NCBI GenBank assembly: GCA_903959905.1
Contig: CAJBYO010000063.1
Coordinates: 1-64,000, forward strand
DNA length: 64,000 bases
Origin: an uncultured Bacteroidales bacterium
GTDB taxonomy: Bacteria; Bacteroidota; Bacteroidia; Bacteroidales; FEN-979
Direction: 5' to 3'
Shown: positions 25,798 through 32,510 of the stretch, piece by piece
How positions within the stretch are numbered: the first letter of the stretch is position 1
How the letters are laid out: every line of letters begins with the position of its first letter
Program-made: the position numbers and the translations under genes
The notes under the pieces: generated by a model
Databases searched by the model: none
Told to the model about the DNA's origin: nothing
What the model saw: the letters and a program-made list of their open reading frames with translations, nothing else

Positions 25798-27756
25798 ATG
25801 ATTACATTTGAAGAATTGGGCATCAGCAAAGAGATTGTGCTGGCCCTCGTCGACCTTGGTTTTGAAGTACCAATGCCCGTCCAGGAAAAAGTTATTCCTC
25901 TCCTTCTGGGCGAAAAGACTGATATTGTTGCTCTGGCTCAAACAGGAACCGGCAAGACAGCAGCCTACGGACTGCCGCTGATCCAGCAGATTGACACTGA
26001 CAACAACCTGCCACAGGTGCTGATCTTGTGCCCTACCCGCGAACTGTGTGTTCAGATCGCCGGAGACCTGAATGATTTCTCCAAATACATTGACGACCTG
26101 CACATTCTCCCGGTATACGGAGGGAGCAGTTATGATGTTCAGATCAAAGCATTGAAACGGGGCGTACAGATCGTGGTGGCAACCCCAGGCAGGTTGATTG
26201 ACCTGATGCATCGAAAGGCGATCAAACTGCGTGATGTTCAGTCTGTCGTGCTTGATGAGGCTGACGAGATGTTAAACATGGGATTCCAGGAGAGCATCAA
26301 TGAGATCCTGGCTGAGGTGCCGGAACAACGGAATACACTTCTTTTCTCCGCAACAATGCCCCGCGAAGTAGCGGGTATCGCCAAAAATTACATGAAAAAC
26401 CCGGTGGAGATCACCATTGGTGACCGTAATTCCGGAGCTGAAAACATCAAGCACCTCTATTACACGGTTCATGCCAAGGATAAATATACCGCTCTGAAGC
26501 GCATTGTTGACTTTTATCCTTCCATTTACGGCATCGTCTTTTGCCGCACACGTATTGACACCCAGGAAATTGCTGACAAACTGATCGGAGACGGTTACAA
26601 TGCAGAAGCACTTCACGGTGACCTTTCCCAGGCACAGCGTGACAGTGTGATGCAGAAATTCAGAATCAGGCATGTGCAGCTGCTTGTTGCCACGGATGTT
26701 GCAGCACGTGGGCTTGATGTCAATGACCTCACACACGTCATCAATTATGCGCTGCCCGACGATATCTCTTCTTACACACACCGCAGCGGGCGCACCGGGC
26801 GCGCCGGCAAAGCCGGAACGTCCATTGCCATCATCAACCTCAAGGAGAAGCACCTGATCAGGCAGATTGAGAAACTGATCAACAAATCCTTTATTGCCGC
26901 GAAGGTTCCCGGCGGACGCGAAATCTGTGAAAAACAGCTTTTCAACCTCATCACCAAGATGGAGAATGTGGAAATCGAACATTCTGAAATTGATCCGTTC
27001 CTCCCTGCCATTTACAAAAAGCTGGAATGGCTTGAAAAAGAGGATGTGATCAAACGTTTCGTAGCCCTTGAATTCAACCGTTTCCTTGAATATTACCGGA
27101 ATGCCAAGGATATCAACGTTTATGAAGAAAAAGGACGGGAATCTTCTCGCGATAAAGGTGGTAAAGAATCATTCCGCGACCGGGGCGGCAAGGAATCATT
27201 CCGTGACAAAGGTGGCAGGGGCGAATCCCGCAAAGAGGTTACCGCGTTTACCAAACTCGTTATCAATGCCGGAAAAGCAGACGGACTATACCCTAACAAC
27301 CTTATTGAACTTATCAACACCAACAGTCCCGGCAAAAGGATCCGCATCGGGGATATTTCCCTTGGAAAAAATGATGGCGTATTTGAAGTTGACACTGAAT
27401 ATGCCAAATTCCTCACCCAATCGCTCAGCGAAGCTGAATTCAAAGGGGCCAATCTTACTGTTGGCATTGCCAAAGGACAATCTGATGTTAATGTAAATGA
27501 ACGCCGCTCCTTCACGGAGAAAGGAAAATTCAAGGAAGGAGCCGATTTCAAAAAGGGAAAGGGTGCCGGTGAGTTTAAGAAAGGGAAGAGCGCGCCTGAC
27601 TTCAAAAAGGGAAAAGACAAACCTGACTTAAAAAAAACAAAGGTACTCCCTGAAAACAAAGACGAAGATATCAAATCATGGATAAAGTCAAAGGGCGACA
27701 ACCCTTTTTCAGGCAGTGAGGAGTGGGCCGGGAAGAAGAAAAAGAAGAAGAAATAG
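25798..27756 (+). CDS. deaD: DEAD-box RNA helicase (DeaD/CsdA type)
   Basis: A 652-residue ATP-dependent RNA helicase. The N-terminal core has a Q motif region, AQTGTGKT (47-54), PTRELCVQIA, TPGRLIDL, DEADEML, SATMPRE; the second core domain has ATDVAARGLDV and HRSGRTGRAG. A DbpA/CsdA-type RNA-binding domain follows (VTAFTKLVINAGKADGLYPN to LTVGIAKGQ). Two low-complexity basic regions flank it: three SFRDKGGKE-like repeats (about 443-475) and a lysine/glycine-rich tail with repeated FKKGKG, ending in poly-lysine. Such helicases act in ribosome assembly and cold adaptation. The long leader would fit post-transcriptional control, though none is proven. Confidence 0.95.
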   Translation: MITFEELGISKEIVLALVDLGFEVPMPVQEKVIPLLLGEKTDIVALAQTGTGKTAAYGLPLIQQIDTDNNLPQVLILCPTRELCVQIAGDLNDFSKYIDDLHILPVYGGSSYDVQIKALKRGVQIVVATPGRLIDLMHRKAIKLRDVQSVVLDEADEMLNMGFQESINEILAEVPEQRNTLLFSATMPREVAGIAKNYMKNPVEITIGDRNSGAENIKHLYYTVHAKDKYTALKRIVDFYPSIYGIVFCRTRIDTQEIADKLIGDGYNAEALHGDLSQAQRDSVMQKFRIRHVQLLVATDVAARGLDVNDLTHVINYALPDDISSYTHRSGRTGRAGKAGTSIAIINLKEKHLIRQIEKLINKSFIAAKVPGGREICEKQLFNLITKMENVEIEHSEIDPFLPAIYKKLEWLEKEDVIKRFVALEFNRFLEYYRNAKDINVYEEKGRESSRDKGGKESFRDRGGKESFRDKGGRGESRKEVTAFTKLVINAGKADGLYPNNLIELINTNSPGKRIRIGDISLGKNDGVFEVDTEYAKFLTQSLSEAEFKGANLTVGIAKGQSDVNVNERRSFTEKGKFKEGADFKKGKGAGEFKKGKSAPDFKKGKDKPDLKKTKVLPENKDEDIKSWIKSKGDNPFSGSEEWAGKKKKKKK

Positions 27757-27780
27757 GTTTCTCAGGTAAACCAAATTTCC

Positions 27781-27788
27781 TAAGTTTG
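27781..27788 (+). promoter_or_regulatory. -7 box for the DUF7064-like gene
   Basis: TAAGTTTG matches TAnnTTTG and ends 19 bases before the ATG at 27808, indicating a very short leader. Confidence 0.5.
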
Positions 27789-27807
27789 CACCCCAAAACT
27801 TAACTCA

Positions 27808-28821
27808 ATGCTCAAAAATCTCATCGCCCGGCAGATGGTAAAACGTACCAAAAGCCGTCAGTTCCCGGTGGACTACCTTGAACAGAAACATGTTGATCAG
27901 GCTCAGCCTTATCCCAATGACAGTTCATATTTTTATGGCGGTGACAAAGATGGCAATGCCTTCATTACCAGGATGGCCTTCCGTGAACCAAAGCGCACCA
28001 ACGAGTACTGGTTTGATTTTTTCCTGAAAGATGCCGGTTTTTTCGGATTAACCTCCTCGCCTGGAGCAGAAGGCAGCGGATTTCAACAGGGCAGCCTCAA
28101 ATGGGAGCCGATTGAGATCGGGAAAATATGGCGTGTCACATTTGAAGGTTCGGTACACGACCGTGACGGCAAGCCACACCGTTGTATCACCAACCTGGTT
28201 TTTACAGGCGACCACCCCGTGTATGATTTTGCAAAAAGTTCTGATCATTCTGCGATCGCCAAAGCCATTGCGTCGGAGAAATGGACCAGGGAGTTCTTTC
28301 ATGCCATGAAAGACACCCACCAGGTTCATTATGAGCAAACCGGAAAACTCAAAGGAACGATCATCCTGGATGGGAAGACATACAATCTGGACATGATGGG
28401 ATCGCGCGACCACTCTTTCGGTTCACGCAACTGGCTTACCTGGGACCGTCATTACTGGATCACCGGCGTATCGGATTCGGGCATACACTGGACAGTCACC
28501 ACCATCAAATGGCAGTTCCTCGGCCGGCTGATTGCCGGGTTCATCACTGCAGCCGACGGCACCACAGATGCCATTGTTGAATGTACCGACCTCGAAACGG
28601 TTTCAAAAAAACAGCTCCTTCCCAACCACGGCATCGTGGAAATAAAAACCAGAAGCGGCAAAACTCATATCATGGAATTCTGGCGACACGGCGAATTCCC
28701 ATACCTGCACGACGGAAAATATATGATGCGCGAAGGGATCGGAACATACAAATTTGATGGCAGCGACGGAGTCGGCATGGTGGAATTCGGGTTTCATGCT
28801 GATAAGTACAAGGGTATTTGA
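27808..28821 (+). CDS. DUF7064/CrtC-like beta-barrel protein, partner of a PEP-dikinase
   Basis: A 337-residue soluble protein with no signal peptide. The central motif GSRDHSFGSRNWLTWDRHYW is the hallmark of a lipocalin-like family related to CrtC/AttH and annotated in part as DUF7064; I rely on this motif. The N-terminal part (SYFYGGDKDGNAFITRMAFR) and the VTFEGSVHDRDG segment fit the same two-barrel fold. It is directly upstream of, and probably cotranscribed with, a PEP-synthase-like dikinase. As I recall, large arthropod proteins annotated as putative PEP synthases carry an N-terminal region of similar kind, which would suggest the two act on one substrate. The reaction is unknown. Confidence 0.68.
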   Translation: MLKNLIARQMVKRTKSRQFPVDYLEQKHVDQAQPYPNDSSYFYGGDKDGNAFITRMAFREPKRTNEYWFDFFLKDAGFFGLTSSPGAEGSGFQQGSLKWEPIEIGKIWRVTFEGSVHDRDGKPHRCITNLVFTGDHPVYDFAKSSDHSAIAKAIASEKWTREFFHAMKDTHQVHYEQTGKLKGTIILDGKTYNLDMMGSRDHSFGSRNWLTWDRHYWITGVSDSGIHWTVTTIKWQFLGRLIAGFITAADGTTDAIVECTDLETVSKKQLLPNHGIVEIKTRSGKTHIMEFWRHGEFPYLHDGKYMMREGIGTYKFDGSDGVGMVEFGFHADKYKGI

Positions 28822-28917
28822 TATTTGATATTTGATATTTGGTATTTGAGATTTGAGATTTGAGATTTGAGATTTGAGATTTGAGATTTGAAAGTTGAGA
28901 TTTGAGATTTGATATTG
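28819..28917 (+). repeat. 7-bp direct repeat tract (GATATTT/GAGATTT)
   Basis: About 14 near-perfect 7-bp units (TGATATT, then TGAGATT) separate the DUF7064-like gene from the dikinase gene. The period is not a multiple of three and the tract seems non-coding. Confidence 0.85.
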
Positions 28918-28936
28918 TGGGAAGGAGAAAGGGATT

Positions 28937-31330
28937 TTGATCCGTTTTTTACATGAAATCACCAATGAGGAAGTTGGAGGGAAAGCCAGCGGACTAAAAA
29001 CATTAAAGGAGATTGGGCTCAAAGTGCCTTCCGCATTTGTACTGATCCATCCAAACATTGATTCCATTGACGACGATACAATCAGGAAAAACCTTGCCCT
29101 GTTAGGAAAAGGCCCCAAAGCCGTGCGTTCTTCCGCGGTGAGTGAAGATGGGAACAATGCATCTTTTGCCGGCCAGTTTGAAACCTATCTTGACCTGCAC
29201 AACTTTGATGAAATCAGGGCAGCCATTGTAAAATGTGTTGAGGCAGCATCAGCAGAACGTGTAATAGCCTATTCAGGAAAGATATTATCCGAAGCAGACC
29301 TTCGCATCTCGGTGATCCTGCAAAACATGGTGGAAGCACGTGCCGCAGGCGTTGTATTCTCTGCGAATCCCGTAAATCAGCGTCGCGATAAGATTGTGAT
29401 CAACGCCATTGCCGGAAAAGGTGAGGACCTGGTAAGCGGTATAAAGGATGCCCATCACTACGAAATCTTCAGAAGCGGCTCAAACATTAACGTTGAAGCA
29501 GAAAAGAACGGCCATCTCCTGAGTGAAACATTGTTGCAGGAGATCCTGAAAGGTACGCTGCAAACAGAATTGCATTTTGGCAAACCGGTTGACCTTGAAT
29601 GGGCCATTGACCAGGACGACATCCTGCACTGGCTGCAGGTGCGGCCTGTCACGACGCTTGATGATGTTCACTACAACGAACTTGATACGGTTAAAGGCGT
29701 TAGTGATGATATCTGGACACTGGGCAACATCGGAGAGATGATGCCGGGTGTGGCCACTCCCCTCACCTATTCTGTCAGCGCCGAAGCCATTGACTACGGC
29801 ATGACATTGCTCGCCGAATGGGCCGGGGCCTTCAAACTGAAGGACCGTACCTCCCCGCGTTACATCCAGATGTTTTACAACCGGCTGTTCATCAACATGA
29901 GCAACATGATGGACTATCCGAAAAATGTTTGGCTCAACAAAGCCTCGGATGTTCAGTTTGCCTTAAGTGGCAAAGTTTTCCCGGGCATAACCGCTAAACC
30001 TGAAGCCGTATTTCCCAGGCGGGTGTACAATTTTGTCAGGCAACTTGTCAGCACCGGAAGGGCAGCAAAACACATGAGTGACCTGAAAAGGCTGGAGGCA
30101 GACTATAGTATTGATACAAGCGGAACACCCACAGAACTGCATGCAAACCTGAAAAAAGCCCACCTGCCGCTTGGAATCGGGTTTGGCTGTCACCTGGGCG
30201 CTTCTGCACAGTCGGGCACCCTCTATTCTGCATTCATGCGTATCATGACCGGTGATAAACGGCTTCCTGAAGCGGGTGATCATCACATTGCCACCATGCT
30301 CCTTCTGGATATCCCTGAAATTGAGAGCGCCGATGCGGTAAAATCGCTGGAGCGCTTCGCCACCCTGATTCGAAGTAATAAAGAATTTGCCAGCCGGTTT
30401 GTAAGCGCTGAACCTTCAAAGGCACTGTTCATGCTGCAATCTGATGCCCCCGCTGACATTATTGCACAGTTTACGAATTTCATCACAAGGCATGGGCACC
30501 GTTGTGTCCGTGAATCTGAACTCAGGGAAAAAACCTGGGAAGAAAATCCGCAGCAACTCATTCAGACTCTTCAAAACAGGGTGCGCCTCGGCGAGGTGAA
30601 GCATGTTAAGCATGACATAGCAGAGGAGATTAGCATAGCTCTTGACCACCTTCCCTTTATGAAGCGGAGAATACTTCGTGCCATGATCCCCACAGCAAGG
30701 AAGGCTGTCGCGCGCAGGGAAATCACAAAAGCATTGTCAATCAAGATGGTTCATACAATCAGGAAAGGATATGCAGCCCTTGCGTTAAAGATGAAAGAGG
30801 CAGGCCTTCTGGATGACACCGACCAGTTGTTCTTCCTCACCCATGATGAGATAGGGCTGCTGATCGATGACCGTAACCCTGCCTGGAAAATAAAAGCAAA
30901 CAAGCGTAGGATGATGCTCCCCGAGCTAAATGCATTGATTTTTGACGAGATCAGTTTTGGCATCCCAGAGCCGGTGGAACACGAAGTTGTTATTGATATC
31001 AGGGAAGGACAATTGAAAGGAATACCTGTCAGCAGCGGTATCATTGAAGGGACGGCACGCATCATTCATTCCCTTGATGATGCGGAGCAACTGCTTGAGG
31101 GTGAAATTATGGTTGCTTCATTTACAGATATCGGCTGGACACCGTACTTCAGTATTATTGCCGGCCTGATCACTGAAATCGGAAGTCCGCTGTCGCATGG
31201 CGCTGTTGTAGCGCGTGAATACGGCATTCCTGCCGTGGTTGGTGCAAAAGGGGCAAAGAAATTCCTGCAGGATGGAGATTTGGTGAGGCTGGATGGGAAC
31301 AGGGGTATTGTGGAGAAAGTCGTGAAGTAG
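28937..31330 (+). CDS. PEP-synthase/rifampicin-phosphotransferase-like dikinase
   Basis: A 797-residue multidomain phosphotransferase. The N-terminal ATP-grasp domain (PPDK_N type) contains GKASGLKTLKEIGLKVPSAF, VRSSAVSEDGNNASFAGQFE and VDLEWAID. A long middle region (about 240-680) matches rifampicin-phosphotransferase-like proteins in layout rather than PEP synthase, which has a C-terminal PEP barrel. The C-terminal swivelling domain carries the phosphohistidine His 754 in GSPLSHGAVVAREYGIPAVV. Such enzymes split ATP and pass a phosphate through the histidine to a small molecule; the acceptor here is unknown. The start is uncertain: a TTG at 28937 after a purine-rich GAAGGAGAAAGGG is the best candidate. 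It pairs with the DUF7064-like gene. Confidence 0.85.
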   Translation: MIRFLHEITNEEVGGKASGLKTLKEIGLKVPSAFVLIHPNIDSIDDDTIRKNLALLGKGPKAVRSSAVSEDGNNASFAGQFETYLDLHNFDEIRAAIVKCVEAASAERVIAYSGKILSEADLRISVILQNMVEARAAGVVFSANPVNQRRDKIVINAIAGKGEDLVSGIKDAHHYEIFRSGSNINVEAEKNGHLLSETLLQEILKGTLQTELHFGKPVDLEWAIDQDDILHWLQVRPVTTLDDVHYNELDTVKGVSDDIWTLGNIGEMMPGVATPLTYSVSAEAIDYGMTLLAEWAGAFKLKDRTSPRYIQMFYNRLFINMSNMMDYPKNVWLNKASDVQFALSGKVFPGITAKPEAVFPRRVYNFVRQLVSTGRAAKHMSDLKRLEADYSIDTSGTPTELHANLKKAHLPLGIGFGCHLGASAQSGTLYSAFMRIMTGDKRLPEAGDHHIATMLLLDIPEIESADAVKSLERFATLIRSNKEFASRFVSAEPSKALFMLQSDAPADIIAQFTNFITRHGHRCVRESELREKTWEENPQQLIQTLQNRVRLGEVKHVKHDIAEEISIALDHLPFMKRRILRAMIPTARKAVARREITKALSIKMVHTIRKGYAALALKMKEAGLLDDTDQLFFLTHDEIGLLIDDRNPAWKIKANKRRMMLPELNALIFDEISFGIPEPVEHEVVIDIREGQLKGIPVSSGIIEGTARIIHSLDDAEQLLEGEIMVASFTDIGWTPYFSIIAGLITEIGSPLSHGAVVAREYGIPAVVGAKGAKKFLQDGDLVRLDGNRGIVEKVVK

Positions 31331-31360
31331 CAAAATGGCGAAATGGCGAAATGGCGAAAT
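31331..31360. repeat. 9-bp direct repeat (AAATGGCGA)
   Basis: Three consecutive copies of AAATGGCGA lie between the convergent dikinase and phosphatase genes; the same unit is seen in degenerate form at 11812-11868. Confidence 0.75.
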
Positions 31361-31375
31361 CTGAGCCAATAAAGG

Positions 31376-32110
31376 TTATTCCAGGTATTTTTCTTGAAGT
31401 TGTTTGGCGTCAGCCATGAGAATATCTTTGACGTAGGCTTTGAGGCCGCAGTAGTTTTGATCGATCCGGTCGAGGGCAGCCTGCAGATACTCCTGCCGCA
31501 CTTCAAGCAAAGGCCGCAGAATTTCCCCGTTCTTGCCCGATTCAGTGACTTTTTTGATGATCTTCTCTATGAATTTCCCGGAATAGAGGTTTGTTGCCAT
31601 GTAATCATCCCAGATCTCACTGACCTCAACTCCCAGTGCCGTCAGCAGGAAAACAGTGGCCATACCCGTCCGGTCTTTCCCGGCAGCACAGTGATAAACA
31701 AGCGGCAAATGATCCGTTGTGGCCAGGATATGCAGGAAATTCCTGAAATCAGCCTGGTGTATGTCAACCATCCGGACATAATCGCCGATGAGGACCGTTT
31801 CAAGGCCTTTTGCATCGTTGTCATCAAGAAACCTTTCAGCCCTGTCGCGGGCGGCATCATGAATATCAATGTGGATCTGCTGCTTTACAGTCGCGATAAC
31901 CCGGTCGGGCCGGTTCTCAATTTCCCTCCCGGCCCTCAGGTCAATGATCATCGACAGCCCCATCTTTTCCAACTCACTGATATCCTCCCCTGAAAGTGAA
32001 AAGAGATCACCGCTGCGGAACAATAAACCGGGCTTGATTTTTCGGCCATCCCTGGTCATTATACCGCCAAGATCACGGAAATTCAGTTGCGTTTTCAGGA
32101 TTGTTTTCAA
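31376..32110 (-). CDS. Tyrosine/serine protein phosphatase (CX5R type)
   Basis: A 244-residue phosphatase of the Y_phosphatase3 group. It has the N-terminal NFRDLGG motif with RSGDLFSLSGED, the DLRAGREIENRPDR segment, and the catalytic loop HCAAGKDRTG (nucleophilic Cys, CX5R). The open frame extends upstream to 32326, but that part translates the 8-bp repeat array into a Pro/Arg/Ser-rich artefact. A TTG at 32110 gives MKTILKTQLNFRDLGG and lies 20 bases after a -7 box, so it is chosen; no ATG fits. Related proteins act on phosphotyrosine or on phosphoinositide-like substrates; the target is unknown. It is convergent with the dikinase. Confidence 0.85.
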   Translation of the reverse strand: MKTILKTQLNFRDLGGIMTRDGRKIKPGLLFRSGDLFSLSGEDISELEKMGLSMIIDLRAGREIENRPDRVIATVKQQIHIDIHDAARDRAERFLDDNDAKGLETVLIGDYVRMVDIHQADFRNFLHILATTDHLPLVYHCAAGKDRTGMATVFLLTALGVEVSEIWDDYMATNLYSGKFIEKIIKKVTESGKNGEILRPLLEVRQEYLQAALDRIDQNYCGLKAYVKDILMADAKQLQEKYLE

Positions 32111-32129
32111 GGACGAATGATTTGGAGTG

Positions 32130-32137
32130 CAAAAGTA
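32130..32137 (-). promoter_or_regulatory. -7 box for the phosphatase gene
   Basis: TACTTTTG on the minus strand matches TAnnTTTG; the TTG start at 32110 follows 19 bases later. Confidence 0.5.
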
Positions 32138-32193
32138 CCGCTTTTCTGGGAAATTATGATGGTGTGGCTGCTGCCCGGGTTTGGGTGAAGTTG

Positions 32194-32201
32194 TATCTTT
32201 G
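32194..32201 (+). promoter_or_regulatory. -7 box in front of the repeat array, probably for the GH3 gene
   Basis: TATCTTTG matches TAnnTTTG. Transcription would begin near 32207, almost exactly where the 8-bp array starts, placing the array and hairpins in a leader of about 300 bases. Confidence 0.45.
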
Positions 32202-32205
32202 TTGA

Positions 32206-32345
32206 GGTGAGCCGGTGGACGGGCGGACGGGTGGACGGGTGGACAAGCGGACGGGTGGACGGGCGGACAGGCGGACGGGCGGACGGGCGGACGGGTGAGC
32301 GGGTGAAGTGGTGAACGAGTGGGCAAGAGGGCGGGTGGAGGTGTG
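32206..32345 (+). repeat. 8-bp degenerate repeat array (copy 3)
   Basis: About 17 units, mostly GGACGGGY, then GTGAGCGG-like units. It is the longest and most regular of the four arrays in the window. Confidence 0.9.
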
Positions 32346-32424
32346 GATGGGCAAAGTAGCTATGAACCGGTGAGCAATTCAAATCTGGGTTAGACGATGA
32401 AATCCGGATGACTTGGTATCCCTG

Positions 32425-32492
32425 GCTCCGTAGGAGCCAAATCCAGGTAGAAATTTTGGAGGCGGGCAAATTTCCGTGCCGTAGGTACGGAA
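32425..32492 (+). repeat. Pair of REP-like hairpins with a CCGTAGG core
   Basis: GGCTCCGTAGGAGCC (32425-32439) is a perfect 6-bp stem around GTA. CCGTGCCGTAGGTACGG (within 32472-32492) forms a 7-bp stem with one wobble around the same GTA. Both share the core CCGTAGG and orientation, as in REP elements. They lie 19 bases or more before the GH3 ATG. Confidence 0.65.
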
Positions 32493-32510
32493 CAAAATAT
32501 GGAGTAACAT

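Larger units (their letters stand above)
32111..32510. other. Regulatory and repeat-rich intergenic region before the GH3 gene
   Basis: This 400-base gap holds, in order, the minus-strand -7 box of the phosphatase (32130-32137), a plus-strand -7 box (32194-32201), an 8-bp repeat array (32206-32345), and two REP-like hairpins (32425-32439 and 32472-32492). No gene is evident in it. Confidence 0.7.

Noticed and set aside
32111..32326. N-terminal 72-residue extension of the tyrosine phosphatase
   Set aside because: It is a Pro/Arg/Ser-rich translation of the 8-bp array and lies upstream of the -7 box at 32130-32137, so it is probably not transcribed with the gene.
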